A DNA stretch of 64,000 nucleotides from Lactiplantibacillus paraplantarum (lineage in GTDB: Bacteria; Bacillota; Bacilli; Lactobacillales; Lactobacillaceae): NCBI RefSeq assembly GCF_003641145.1, contig NZ_CP032744.1, positions 2,914,001 to 2,978,000 on the forward strand, read 5' to 3'. The stretch's first letter is position 1, and each line of letters begins with the position of its first letter. Shown piece after piece: positions 1 through 8,642 of the stretch. The position numbers and the translations under genes were made by a program. Under the pieces are notes generated by a model. It had not been told where the DNA came from. It saw only the letters and a list, made by a program, of their open reading frames with translations, and made no database searches.

Positions 1-31
1 GTTAGCCGTAATATCGTTAAAATCATCTGGG

Positions 32-1180
32 CTAATCATTATTAGATAACCAATAGCCATTCTCAATCCGCCCTAACAGCGTGATCAATTGTTTGGTTTC
101 AGCCACATCATGGACCCGAATGATTCGGCCACCCTTAAGCATCATTGCCGCTTCGGTCACCAACGTCATCGGTAACCGATCTTCCTTCTTCAATCCTAGC
201 AACAAACCTAAGTAGCCTTTCCGCGAAATAGCTACCATCATTGGGCGTCGCAAATAATTAAACTCGTCAATATTTCGCATCATCACGTAATCCTGCTCAC
301 CATGTGCAACTTGTGAATAGCCAATCCCTTGATCCAAAGCAATCCGTTCAATATCAATTCCATGGCTTGTGAGCGTTGCCAGATTCTGCTCAAAAAAGTC
401 CCGCATACTGCTCGTCAAATCAGTATACTCCTGCTCACGACTACTATGCATTGTTAGCAAACCAACATGACTGTCAGCCAACAGCTTGAGCTTCCGGGGA
501 TCATCCGTAAAGGCATTCACATCATTAATAATGCTGACACCCGCTTCCAAGACGGCTTGCATGACATCGTACTTATAAGTGTCGACTGCTAACACTGCTT
601 CTGGGAATCGTTCCTTGATTGCCCGAATATATGGCAATGTCCGCTCTAATTCGACTTCTGGTGTGACTTCAGTAAAACCAGGCCGCGTCGTTTGTCCGTT
701 CACCTCAATCACATCGGCACCCGCCTGTAACATCTCATCCACGTGGTTGAGCACATCATCCTTAGTCTTGTACTGACCACCATCAAAAAAGGAGTCGGGT
801 GTGATATTCATGATGCCATAAATCATCGGCTTTTTCGTGAGGTTAAAACGATGCTCACCGGCCTGCCAGAAAACATCATATTGTTTCATAATTTGAGTCA
901 ATTGAATTTGAACGATTGCTTGATCCGTAAAGACCAGCGACCACTGGTGAGCCAGCTGGCGGCCGGCCGCCTGATTCAATAAAACTGTTAACTGTTCAGG
1001 ACTAGCCTGAACAACCCCATCTAATTGCTGACAGAGTTGGGTTAATCGGAGTTGCTGCTCCCGATTATAATCACTAAAACGCAAAACTAATTGTTGTTGT
1101 CGCTGAACTTGGGCATTCAACGCCTGACTCGCAAAATCCGTTGCTTGTGCTAATGAACTGGTGACATCTTGTACTAACAT
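32..1180 (-). CDS. folP: Dihydropteroate synthase (FolP), long form
   Basis: Condenses 6-hydroxymethyl-dihydropterin diphosphate with p-aminobenzoate to dihydropteroate in the cytoplasm. The DHPS core begins near residue 117 with the family signature YGIMNITPDSFFDGG; the AVDTYK and SRKGYLG segments also fit the pterin/phosphate-binding TIM barrel. At 382 residues it is about 100 longer than common 270-280 residue enzymes. The extra N-terminal part is Gln-rich and probably helical, as in other lactobacilli. It is the last gene of the fol operon, 24 bases after the NTPase gene, with GGTGGAG just ahead of the ATG. Family call firm; role of the extension unknown. Confidence 0.95.
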   Translation of the reverse strand: MLVQDVTSSLAQATDFASQALNAQVQRQQQLVLRFSDYNREQQLRLTQLCQQLDGVVQASPEQLTVLLNQAAGRQLAHQWSLVFTDQAIVQIQLTQIMKQYDVFWQAGEHRFNLTKKPMIYGIMNITPDSFFDGGQYKTKDDVLNHVDEMLQAGADVIEVNGQTTRPGFTEVTPEVELERTLPYIRAIKERFPEAVLAVDTYKYDVMQAVLEAGVSIINDVNAFTDDPRKLKLLADSHVGLLTMHSSREQEYTDLTSSMRDFFEQNLATLTSHGIDIERIALDQGIGYSQVAHGEQDYVMMRNIDEFNYLRRPMMVAISRKGYLGLLLGLKKEDRLPMTLVTEAAMMLKGGRIIRVHDVAETKQLITLLGRIENGYWLSNND

Positions 1181-1204
1181 CTACTCCACCGATCCTTCCA
1201 ATTT

Positions 1205-1792
1205 TTAAAGTTTTGTGATTAATTTTAAGGCGGCTTGTCCCCGGTGCGTCAGTGGGATACGCCACGTTGTTGGTAATTCGGCCAGGGTCTTGCCATAGCG
1301 TGATAACCAAAAGATGTGATCGAATCCGCCAGAATAGCGACCAATTTGGGATTGCGCGATATAACCAGCGACGGCCGCTTGTACGACCACGATCCGACCA
1401 TCTGGCCAAGCAGCCGCTAACGTTGCACGCATCACGGCACGCCGCTGAGCACTAGGAACATCGCGTAGCGCCGCTAAAATCGCTTGATTACGATCAGAAC
1501 CGCCGACTGCCACGCCTAAGTCCCGTGCCGTTGTTACCCCTAATAAATCTGGTAATGCCGGGATTTCTAAGCCACTGTCATCCGCAATGACCGGCACACC
1601 TAGTTGTTGCGCGCCAAAACGGGCCTTAGCCACGGCATTGTCACTGTAACTAGTCGTCGTTTCAGTCGGAAAGGTTAGGCGGGGATACCTGGATAAGTAC
1701 TGGCGAGCGGTTAAGCCGTAGTAATCTAAACAGGCAATCAAATCGCGACTTTTCCCCTCATTATTAGAGGCAATCAACCAAGTATTCATCAT
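1205..1792 (-). CDS. HAM1/RdgB-like NTP pyrophosphatase inside the folate operon
   Basis: Belongs to the ITPase/XTPase (HAM1, RdgB) family, which hydrolyses nucleoside triphosphates to monophosphates plus diphosphate. Visible signatures are SNNEGKSRDL at the N terminus, ADDSGLEIPAL in the middle and THRGQAALK at the end. The usual GYDPIF segment is degenerate (GFDHIFW), so the enzyme is divergent. It overlaps the folC stop by four bases (ATGA arrangement) and lies before folP, so it is co-translated with pterin enzymes. No Nudix-type FolQ is seen here. A role in removing diphosphate from dihydroneopterin triphosphate is therefore an attractive inference, not a demonstrated one. Ordinary house-cleaning NTPase activity is the alternative. 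Confidence 0.85.
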   Translation of the reverse strand: MMNTWLIASNNEGKSRDLIACLDYYGLTARQYLSRYPRLTFPTETTTSYSDNAVAKARFGAQQLGVPVIADDSGLEIPALPDLLGVTTARDLGVAVGGSDRNQAILAALRDVPSAQRRAVMRATLAAAWPDGRIVVVQAAVAGYIAQSQIGRYSGGFDHIFWLSRYGKTLAELPTTWRIPLTHRGQAALKLITKL

Positions 1793-3153
1793 TGGCCCAA
1801 CCCCGGCCAGCCAGCCTGTTGTAACTCACGAATAACGTAAAATGACCCTGTCACAATAATTGCGCTATTAGCTGTCGCTTGTTGCTTTGCTTGGGCCAGT
1901 GCGTCCGTAATCGTTGTGGCCGTCAGAATAGTTGGTAGTTGCGCCAAATTGGTCGCCGCCATAAATGCTGGTGTCAACAAGTTCGTGGCCGTTTGCGCCA
2001 ACTTAGTAGCAGATAACGCTCGCTCGGGATTCGCCGGAGTATTCGTAATGAGGATCTCAGCTGCTGGTAATATTTTAGCAAGCATTTTAGGATAGGCTTT
2101 ATCTTGCAAGACCCCTACGACCCAAATCAACTGACGATCAGCTAGCAATTGTTTAATACTGGTGACTAGCGCTGTTATACCATCCGGATTATGCGCACCA
2201 TCGGCAATAATTAATGGCTGTTCCTGCAACACGGTCAGTCGGCCCGGTAAGTTGACATGTTGCAGCCCACGACGAATCGCACCGTTTGTCAAGTTAACTT
2301 GTTGCTGTTGCAACACCGCAACCACTGTCAGAACCAGTCGCAAATTTTGTAACTGATAGGTACCGCTCAGCCCGACCGTTAACTGAGTCCAATCAAAGAG
2401 CTGACTATGGGCATCAACGACCGTCTGCGTGAGCGTTTGCTCAGTCACCGTCAGTTGCGCGTGTTTAGCGGTCACTAGCCGGACACCTTGATTGAGCGCT
2501 TCGGTCTGTAAGACGGCCAGGGCTTCTGAGTATTGGTCATTCAACGTGACAACCGTTGTGTGGGGTTTAATGATCTTAGACTTGTTCTGCGCAATCGCAG
2601 TAATCGTGGGCCCAAGAATGGCGGTGTGATCGAGGGCAATCTTAGTAAACACCGTTAGTTGGGGACTAGCTAAAGCGTTAGTCGCATCGTACAAGCCGCC
2701 CAAGCCGGCTTCTATGACCGCCCATTGCACGTCTTGATTGCGAAACCAAACGACACTAATGAGAAAAAACCATTCAAAAATAGACACGTCATTAGCATCC
2801 AGTCCCATATTTTGCAATACTGGTAAAATCTCATCATACGTATCAATAAATTCTGCCGGGCTAATCCAAGTTCCATTACATTGCAGTTGTTCACGTGCAT
2901 CATTAATCGCGGGGCTACTAAAGCGCCCAACTTGGTAGCCTTGCGCCCACAAAATACTAGCCAACATGGCTCCCGTAGACCCCTTACCATTAGTTCCCGC
3001 AATATGAATGACGTGATAGTAATGGTCGGGGTGACCAAGATGGGCCATGATTCGCCGTAGTAACGGAACGCGCTGATGATTATTAGCAAGCATTGCCTGG
3101 TTCAGCTGGGACAATAAGTCTTGATATCGTTGTTCAATTGCCGCTGCGTCCAC
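1789..3153 (-). CDS. folC: Folylpolyglutamate/dihydrofolate synthase (FolC)
   Basis: Mur-ligase-like ATP-dependent enzyme that adds glutamate to dihydropteroate and/or folates. The P-loop HIAGTNGKGSTGAML lies near residues 49-63, followed by FSSPAINDAREQ and the central GGLYDATN motif; ADGAHNPDG near residue 317 is the C-terminal domain signature. Its 454 residues match the usual 420-450. It starts nine bases after the folE stop and its stop overlaps the following NTPase start, so it sits in the middle of the fol operon. Whether it performs one or both synthase reactions cannot be told from sequence alone. Confidence 0.94.
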   Translation of the reverse strand: MDAAAIEQRYQDLLSQLNQAMLANNHQRVPLLRRIMAHLGHPDHYYHVIHIAGTNGKGSTGAMLASILWAQGYQVGRFSSPAINDAREQLQCNGTWISPAEFIDTYDEILPVLQNMGLDANDVSIFEWFFLISVVWFRNQDVQWAVIEAGLGGLYDATNALASPQLTVFTKIALDHTAILGPTITAIAQNKSKIIKPHTTVVTLNDQYSEALAVLQTEALNQGVRLVTAKHAQLTVTEQTLTQTVVDAHSQLFDWTQLTVGLSGTYQLQNLRLVLTVVAVLQQQQVNLTNGAIRRGLQHVNLPGRLTVLQEQPLIIADGAHNPDGITALVTSIKQLLADRQLIWVVGVLQDKAYPKMLAKILPAAEILITNTPANPERALSATKLAQTATNLLTPAFMAATNLAQLPTILTATTITDALAQAKQQATANSAIIVTGSFYVIRELQQAGWPGLGQ

Positions 3154-3161
3154 TCCATCAC

Positions 3162-3731
3162 CTACTTTGCAATTCGTTGTAAAAATTCTCGTTTCAAGTC
3201 TAAATCCGTCTTGAATTGGCCACTATAATAGCTACTTTCCGTATGCACACCCGGTTTGCTGACACCCCGCATCTCCATGCACATATGCCGGGCCGTGATT
3301 GAGACTGCAATTCCAGCCGGATCAAGAATCCGTTGTAATTCCGTCGCAATCGAAACTGTCAAGCGTTCCTGAACATTGGGCTGTTGACTGCAATAATCGA
3401 TCAACCGGGGAATTTTGCTTAACCCAATGACCTGTTCATGTTGTGGCACATAAGCAACTTGAACCGTTCCAAAGAACGGCAACAGATGATGCTCACACAT
3501 TGAATAGAACGGAATATCTTTAAGTAACACCATTTCGGTCGGATTCTCAACCTTGAACAGCTTATAATTGTCAAATGGTGCGGCGGTCTTAGTCGCAAAG
3601 ACTTCCGCATACATCCGTGCAACTCGTGCTGGTGTTTCGACCAATCCTGGTCGGTCAGGATCTTCACCGACCGCACTTAAAATTTCGCGTACCGCGTGTT
3701 CAATCTTTGCTTGGTTCTTCTCATCAATCAT
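3162..3731 (-). CDS. folE: GTP cyclohydrolase I (FolE)
   Basis: Catalyses the first pterin step, GTP to dihydroneopterin triphosphate plus formate. The 189-residue protein carries the family core: PGLVETPARVARMY, the zinc/catalytic segment YSMCEHHLLPFFG, and IGLSKIPRLI plus RHMCMEMRGV, in which the second zinc Cys and catalytic His are present. All are in type I (FolE1) order. It overlaps the end of folK by eight bases, so translation is probably coupled. Confidence 0.96.
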   Translation of the reverse strand: MIDEKNQAKIEHAVREILSAVGEDPDRPGLVETPARVARMYAEVFATKTAAPFDNYKLFKVENPTEMVLLKDIPFYSMCEHHLLPFFGTVQVAYVPQHEQVIGLSKIPRLIDYCSQQPNVQERLTVSIATELQRILDPAGIAVSITARHMCMEMRGVSKPGVHTESSYYSGQFKTDLDLKREFLQRIAK

Positions 3732-4236
3732 CTAACTCACTCACATTTCTTACTTTTTTAATCCAACTCTGATCCTGATTGGCCGCAATCAATTGGGCCA
3801 CTTGGGGCCCTACCAGTGGATCCGCTCTCGCAATTTCAGCGGTTGGCAGTAACACAAAGTTACGCTTAGCCGCCTGCGCATGCGGAATCGTCAGCACTGG
3901 TGTGTTGATTTGCTGATCACCCCAGAAAATAATATCTAAATCAATTGTGCGCGGTCCCCAATGAATCAAGCGCTGGCGGTGACCAGCTTGCTCAATTGTA
4001 TGTAATTCATCCAATAGTTCGTCCGGGGTTAAGCTAGTTGTCAAGGCCACCGAGACATTGTAAAAGTTCGCTTGATCACGATTACCCCATGGCTGTGTCT
4101 CATACCAATGAGATTCAGCAATCACGTTGACGCCATTGACCGCCCGTAATCGACTAAGGGCCTGCTGAATATTTTGGACGCGGGGATGAATATTGGACCC
4201 AACACTCAAATAAACTCGTTCTTCACTACTTACCAT
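3724..4236 (-). CDS. folK: HPPK, hydroxymethyl-dihydropterin pyrophosphokinase (FolK)
   Basis: Transfers diphosphate from ATP to 6-hydroxymethyl-7,8-dihydropterin. The 170-residue form starts at the ATG whose codon ends at 4236. VYLSVGSNIHPRVQN follows at once, and WGPRTIDLDIIFWGD near residue 90 carries the Mg-binding aspartates. A longer in-frame reading to 4323 exists, but those 29 residues are an Arg/Trp-rich shadow of folB, so I reject it. The gene overlaps folB by 11 bases and folE by 8, consistent with tight co-translation. Confidence 0.94.
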   Translation of the reverse strand: MVSSEERVYLSVGSNIHPRVQNIQQALSRLRAVNGVNVIAESHWYETQPWGNRDQANFYNVSVALTTSLTPDELLDELHTIEQAGHRQRLIHWGPRTIDLDIIFWGDQQINTPVLTIPHAQAAKRNFVLLPTAEIARADPLVGPQVAQLIAANQDQSWIKKVRNVSELDD

Positions 4237-4594
4237 CCGGCGTCCCCTCCACCTCAATTTCCACATTATCAAAAATTCCGGGCATGGGAACACTGTATTT
4301 ACGAATCTTAATATTGATCGCATCCACCGTTGGAAAACTCGTTAGTAATGCTTGTAATAAGTGATTTGCTAGCGATTCAATCAACTTGTATGAATGAGTC
4401 GTTACAAAGTCATCGACCACGTTGCGCACGACCGCATAATTAATCGTCTCATGGACGTCATCATGTTGAACCTTTGTTTCGATAGGATATTTAATGGCAA
4501 TATCTAGCCCTAGTTGTTGACCGTTACGACGTTCTTCCGGGAGTACCCCGTTAAACGTGTGAAACCGTAAGTTATTAATTCGAATCATGCCCAT
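4226..4594 (-). CDS. folB: Dihydroneopterin aldolase (FolB), first gene of the fol operon
   Basis: Cleaves 7,8-dihydroneopterin to 6-hydroxymethyl-dihydropterin and glycolaldehyde. The sequence IRINNLRFHTFNGVLPEER is the FolB opening, and LIESLANHLLQALL is the usual central helix. I start it at the ATG ending at 4594 (122 residues), which has AAGAGG eleven bases upstream. An ATG at 4621 would add nine residues without a good ribosome site and would lie very close to the predicted transcript start. Length is normal for the family. Confidence 0.93.
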   Translation of the reverse strand: MGMIRINNLRFHTFNGVLPEERRNGQQLGLDIAIKYPIETKVQHDDVHETINYAVVRNVVDDFVTTHSYKLIESLANHLLQALLTSFPTVDAINIKIRKYSVPMPGIFDNVEIEVEGTPDGK

Positions 4595-4632
4595 AAGTAT
4601 CCCAGCCTCTTTCTTGCTCATTTTTACTTACA

Positions 4633-4638
4633 ATCATA
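4633..4638 (-). promoter_or_regulatory. Possible extended -10 element for the folate operon
   Basis: Read on the minus strand the sequence is TGCTATGAT, an extended -10 with the TGn motif, about 32 bases upstream of the chosen folB start. No convincing -35 accompanies it. The 225 bases between folB and the cvpA stop hold no credible gene. Confidence 0.35.
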
Positions 4639-4819
4639 GCATGAAGGACGATCAATATGATAGTAATCAGCCAAATAACGCCATAAAAACTAGTAATCGT
4701 TCGGGAACCGAAAAAAGTGCTGCGTCAAGTATTCAAACCATCAAAAAAAGACGTTTCTGGACTAAAAGCCAGCTACGCCTCCATCTTGATTTACATTTGA
4801 ATTAAAACCGTGCTTTCCT

Positions 4820-5353
4820 TTAAGAATCCGCGGTCGTTCCATCATTAAATTTAATCAAATTACTGAGATAATGACTAGTCAAACCAGGAGTCTGCTTAAC
4901 AATATATGTGGCTAGTGGTGAATGCGCCATTTGCGTCTGAATAAAGTTAGTATTAACTAAATTAGCCAACGATAACGCCACAAAGATAACTAAATAGGTC
5001 ACAACAAACGACACGACGCCACCCGCAACACTATTGACTTGCTTGATGACTGGCAGCCATGTAATACTCCGTGAAACCCGACCCAGTAAACGAATGACCG
5101 ACCAGCCTAACGAAATTAACACAAAGAAGGCCACCAAGTTAATAATCAGGGTACTAACAACTGAAGCGTCAATTAAATGTAAATTTGCCAAAAAATTACT
5201 AATCATCGTTCCAAAAGGCTGATAAAGTAGTCGCGCAAATAATAATACTACCACAGTACCAATCAAATGCAGCATCTCAATCACAAATCCACGGTGAAAC
5301 CCGCGAAAAATTGCGCTTGCTAGTAAAATTAAAATCACAATCGTAAATATCAT
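4820..5353 (-). CDS. CvpA family membrane protein
   Basis: Resembles the colicin V production protein family. It is a 177-residue integral membrane protein with four predicted hydrophobic segments: an N-terminal helix (IFTIVILILLASAIF), then FRGFHRGFVIEMLHLIG, and two further helices around residues 60-80 and 105-130. The early Arg/Gly-containing loop after the first helix is typical of the family. Its function in Gram-positive bacteria is poorly defined. It lies upstream of the fol operon in the same direction, separated by about 225 bases, so co-transcription is uncertain. Confidence 0.82.
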   Translation of the reverse strand: MIFTIVILILLASAIFRGFHRGFVIEMLHLIGTVVVLLFARLLYQPFGTMISNFLANLHLIDASVVSTLIINLVAFFVLISLGWSVIRLLGRVSRSITWLPVIKQVNSVAGGVVSFVVTYLVIFVALSLANLVNTNFIQTQMAHSPLATYIVKQTPGLTSHYLSNLIKFNDGTTADS

Positions 5354-5451
5354 CTGCGTTCCCCGCCTTCCGTTTTTCAGGTACGCTTATTCTACCAGCT
5401 TTTTACTACAAGCGGTTAGTTTTAACCTAGTCTAAACCATATCTTAAAGAC

Positions 5452-5480
5452 TTGACGACTGCGGCTTCTTTCGGTAAAGT
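5452..5480 (+). promoter_or_regulatory. Promoter of the metal-binding lipoprotein gene
   Basis: TTGACG at 5452-5457 and TAAAGT at 5475-5480 are 17 bases apart, a good sigma-A arrangement. The same TTG could be read as a start codon of a longer frame. Placing the -35 there argues that the true start is the ATG at 5524. Confidence 0.6.
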
Positions 5481-5523
5481 TAACAGTAATGGTTACGATT
5501 TAAAGAAAATGGGGTTACAAAAC

Positions 5524-6429
5524 ATGGTTAACCGACGGATATGGATTTATTTGGCATTACTACTAGGAATCGGTGGACTATTGGCCGGTTGTCAAAGTAC
5601 GTCAGCTCCTAGTAAAGCGACTAATAACAAAATTAATATTATGGCTAGCCTCGACTTTTACGGTCAGACAGCTAAAGCAGTAGCAGGAAAGTATGGTCAA
5701 GTGACATCAATTATTGATCGACCGAGTGTTGACCCACACGATTACGAGCCAACCGTCAGTACAGCCAAACAAGCTAGTAGCGCGCAACTGATTATTTACA
5801 ATGGTCTCGGCTATGACGATTGGATGGAAAAACTCACTGTCAATAAAGCTAAGGGTGCGCGGGTAATCACGGTTGGCACGGCCATCGCTAATAAAGCTGA
5901 TGGCGCTAATGAACACGTTTGGTATGACCCAGCGATCATGCCAAAGTTGGCGACTAAAATTGCAGCTGATCTCAGCAAGATTCAGCCCCAACACAAGCAT
6001 TATTTTTACCAACAAGCTAAGAAATATCAAGCAAATGCTAAAGCCATAACAACCACTATTAACCAGCTAAAACAGCGAGCAAATAATCAGCGGGTCGCAG
6101 TCAGTGAACCAGTCTTTGATTATTCGCTGAAGGCCATTGGGTACCGCATCAGTAATACCCATTTCGCACACGCAATTGAAGAGGGCTCGGACCCATCACC
6201 TAAGGATATTCAGCAGATGCAACAAGACATTAAGCACCATCGGATTGCCTTGTTTGTTGAAAATACTCAGACCGATAGTAACTTAGTAACCAATATGGTC
6301 AAACTCGCTAAACAATACCACGTTCCAGTACTTAAAGTCACCGAAACGTTACCAGCCAACCAGACTTATCAAAGCTGGATGCTAAGTCAGTATCGCCAAT
6401 TGGCAAAGATTCAAAAAGCAGCAGAATAA
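5524..6429 (+). CDS. Metal ABC transporter substrate-binding lipoprotein (ZnuA/TroA family)
   Basis: Cluster A-I binding protein that captures Zn or Mn outside the membrane. The 301-residue form begins MVNRRIWIYLALLLGIG and has a lipobox LAGC at residues 20-23, so it should be lipid-anchored. Metal ligands fit: His in DPHDYEP, His in NEHVWYDP, His in SNTHFAHAIEEG, and an acidic residue in ENTQTD near the C terminus. There is no His-rich loop, so Zn versus Mn cannot be decided. No permease or ATPase gene is adjacent, making it an orphan component that must work with a transporter encoded elsewhere. Confidence 0.88.
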   Translation: MVNRRIWIYLALLLGIGGLLAGCQSTSAPSKATNNKINIMASLDFYGQTAKAVAGKYGQVTSIIDRPSVDPHDYEPTVSTAKQASSAQLIIYNGLGYDDWMEKLTVNKAKGARVITVGTAIANKADGANEHVWYDPAIMPKLATKIAADLSKIQPQHKHYFYQQAKKYQANAKAITTTINQLKQRANNQRVAVSEPVFDYSLKAIGYRISNTHFAHAIEEGSDPSPKDIQQMQQDIKHHRIALFVENTQTDSNLVTNMVKLAKQYHVPVLKVTETLPANQTYQSWMLSQYRQLAKIQKAAE

Positions 6430-6507
6430 GGCAGATTTTAACTGACGCGCACCGACGTTTCTTATCAAAACACAAATTACTATCGCATCACTTGGATACC
6501 AAAGAGA

Positions 6508-6555
6508 GGGTACTAAAAGGTGGTCTGTTTGCCAACAGACCACCTTTTAGTACCC
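6508..6555. repeat. Perfect 22-bp palindrome with 4-base loop
   Basis: The arms (starting GGGTACTAAAAGG and ending in CCTTTTAGTACCC) are exact reverse complements over 22 bases, separated by TGCC. No T-run follows. It lies at the left end of a copy of the short dispersed repeat described at 58843. The whole 6430-6749 interval contains only this palindrome and the repeat, with no gene. Confidence 0.85.
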
Positions 6556-6665
6556 ATTTCAACAATATTGATAGAAAAGTTGTGGTTAGTTTTTGGAGAA
6601 TGAAGTCTTTTCTTAAGAAACTGAACCCAATTAGTTGTGTCTCGCTCTTTTTACTACTGCGACTA
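6556..6665 (+). repeat. Copy of a short dispersed intergenic repeat
   Basis: Contains the family blocks TTTCAACAATATTGATAG, AAGTCTTTTCTTAAG and AAACTGAAC, found also near 22990, 25800 (inverted) and 58950. This copy lacks the CAACCTTTTGGCGC block. It sits between the lipoprotein gene and the converging exporter gene. Confidence 0.65.
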
Positions 6666-6749
6666 ACCACTAGTTTGGACACCGCCTTATTCAGGTTGAA
6701 TGCCTGATATTGCCAATATGGTACACTTTGGTGCCTAAATTCACTTATC

Positions 6750-8168
6750 CTAATGGGTCTGTTTACGACCATCACGTAAGAGTAACGCTAAGATCAGTCC
6801 AATTATTTCAATACCTAACATCATCCAAAAGACTGTGTGGTAGCCGCGCAAATTGGCAACCATAGTTGATACACCCGCTTGTTTCTGCGCAAGCGTCACA
6901 TTAGACAAGACCAAGGTTGCCACTGCCACACCAGCCGAACCAAGAATCTGACGAACCGTCGTAATTACAGCCGTCCCATGGGAAATTAACTCGTCAGGCA
7001 ACGAATTAGCGCCCAGTGTCACGGCCGGCATCATGACGAAGGCATTTCCGCCTTCAATTAAAGCGGCGAGTAAAATCATCGTTAAGAGGTTCAATTCCGT
7101 ATTGATCAGCGCTAAGATCAGCCAGCCAACAACAATCATACTCATTCCTAGAAGCATAATTTGTTTGTAGCCAATCTTCTCAGCCAGTTTACCAGTAAGT
7201 GGGTTCAAGATGCTTAGTAACACCGCTCCAGGTACTAGTGACATACCAGACACGAACGGTGAAACCTTCAAGATACCTTGATAGTACAACGGGAAAATAA
7301 TCGTTACAACGATCAAAGCCACGTATGAAATAGCTGTTAGGAAAATGGCTAAGTCATAGTTAAATGTCTTCAATACGCGTAATTCCAGTAACGGTGTCTC
7401 CAAATGAAACTGGCGATAGGCAAAGTAAGCCACGGCGAATATTGAAATCACTAATAGTAACCAGCCGAACGTCCAATTAACGTTCGGTTTGCCAATCTCA
7501 TTAACTACGTATAAAATCCCAGCAAAGCCTAGTAATGTCACAATTGAGAGCAAGTCTAACTTAGATGGCTTATTAACCATCACATCCTTAATTGTCACAA
7601 AACTGATTAAGATTAATAAAGTTGCTACGGTAATGAATACGGCGAATAGACCATGCCAATCCGTGAATTTCAAGACAACACCAGAAATAATCGGGCCAGA
7701 AGCTAACGCTGACCCCATTACTAGACCGGCCACGCCCATCGTACTGCCCCGCTTTTCTTCGGGCGTTATCGTTAATAGAATGGATTGGTATGAAGGAAAT
7801 AAGACCCCCACGGCCGCTGCTTTGATTAAGCGACCAACCATCATCACACCAAAACTGGGTGCAAAATAAATAATAATCGAGCCGACGTCGAACAGAACCA
7901 GGACGGCTAAAAATAATTTCTTAAAACCAATATTATTCAGCAACCATGGGCTAATTGGCATCATCACGACCATGGTTAACATAAAACCAGTTGTTAGCCA
8001 TTGAACTGTCGATGCGGAGATACCAAAGTCCCGCATAAACGTTGGGTATACCGTCGACAAGGAAGACTGGCTAATTGACATTGTCCAGGTTCCAAGCAAC
8101 AGGGTAAAAATAAACCAAAAGCGGCGATACCCCGTTAACGTTATATTTTGATCAGCTGTTTGCATCAA
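6750..8168 (-). CDS. MFS multidrug exporter, DHA2/EmrB-QacA type
   Basis: Proton-driven exporter of the 14-TM drug:H+ antiporter family, 472 residues. The first helices read TLLLGTWTMSISQSSLSTVYPTF and VQWLTTGFMLTMVVMMPISPWL, the family's TM1-TM2 pattern with a D/E-poor TM1. GRLIKAAAVGVLFPSYQ is the motif around TM4, and TM5 contains GSALASGPIISG (motif C like). The ATG is preceded by AAGGAGGAG. The nearest neighbour upstream is the DUF2187 gene on the same strand, but the gap contains a terminator. Substrate unknown. Confidence 0.9.
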   Translation of the reverse strand: MMQTADQNITLTGYRRFWFIFTLLLGTWTMSISQSSLSTVYPTFMRDFGISASTVQWLTTGFMLTMVVMMPISPWLLNNIGFKKLFLAVLVLFDVGSIIIYFAPSFGVMMVGRLIKAAAVGVLFPSYQSILLTITPEEKRGSTMGVAGLVMGSALASGPIISGVVLKFTDWHGLFAVFITVATLLILISFVTIKDVMVNKPSKLDLLSIVTLLGFAGILYVVNEIGKPNVNWTFGWLLLVISIFAVAYFAYRQFHLETPLLELRVLKTFNYDLAIFLTAISYVALIVVTIIFPLYYQGILKVSPFVSGMSLVPGAVLLSILNPLTGKLAEKIGYKQIMLLGMSMIVVGWLILALINTELNLLTMILLAALIEGGNAFVMMPAVTLGANSLPDELISHGTAVITTVRQILGSAGVAVATLVLSNVTLAQKQAGVSTMVANLRGYHTVFWMMLGIEIIGLILALLLRDGRKQTH

Positions 8169-8334
8169 AAACTCCTCCTTACTTTAGAACAGTTATTAAC
8201 TGCTAACATCTATTGTACCATTCCAATTATTGATGTACAGAGCAAGCGTCTAATTGCCAACAAAAAAGTTTGCTAGCCCAAACAAAACGATGTGTACAAT
8301 TAATTAGTGCTGCTTACCAAGTAAGGATTATTAG

Positions 8335-8370
8335 CAAAAAAAAACGCCGTACTGGAATTATACGACGTTG
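8335..8370 (-). terminator. Terminator after the DUF2187 gene
   Basis: AACGTCGTA and TACGGCGTT form the stem, followed on the minus strand by about nine T. Confidence 0.8.
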
Positions 8371-8381
8371 AGCATTATTAA

Positions 8382-8642
8382 TTATTCAGCGAGCATGGCA
8401 GCACTAACGGCCTGTAACTGTTTCGCTTCACCAGCAGTTGGTTTAGCGAGTTTCATCTTCTTCAAGGCAATTACCGCCCGATATTGAAGTTCGGCCACGT
8501 TGATATCATCCCGTAAATCATAATGGGTAATTGTGACGAAGGCGGAGTTCTCATAAACTTTTTCAACTTTAGCATAAAAATCATAATCGGTATTGCCATT
8601 CTTCTGACATTTAACCCGATCCCCCACAGTAATCTGAGCCAT
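8382..8642 (-). CDS. DUF2187 (YkvS-like) small protein
   Basis: An 86-residue cytosolic protein whose N-terminal half is beta-rich and fits DUF2187, a KOW-like small fold: VGDRVKCQKNGNTDYDFYAKVEKVYENSAF-like spacing, followed by a region rich in Lys and Ala. The start chosen is the ATG at 8642, which has GGAG eight bases upstream. A GTG three codons earlier lies too close to the ribosome site. No function is established for the family. It is monocistronic, with its own terminator. Confidence 0.7.
   Translation of the reverse strand: MAQITVGDRVKCQKNGNTDYDFYAKVEKVYENSAFVTITHYDLRDDINVAELQYRAVIALKKMKLAKPTAGEAKQLQAVSAAMLAE

Noticed and set aside
4237..4323. 29-residue N-terminal extension of FolK
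   Set aside because: It is the folB coding sequence in another frame; the ATG at 4236 begins the conserved HPPK sequence.
4587..4805. 72-codon frame on the plus strand upstream of folB
   Set aside because: Its beginning overlaps folB on the other strand, it lacks a ribosome site, and the composition is ordinary intergenic.
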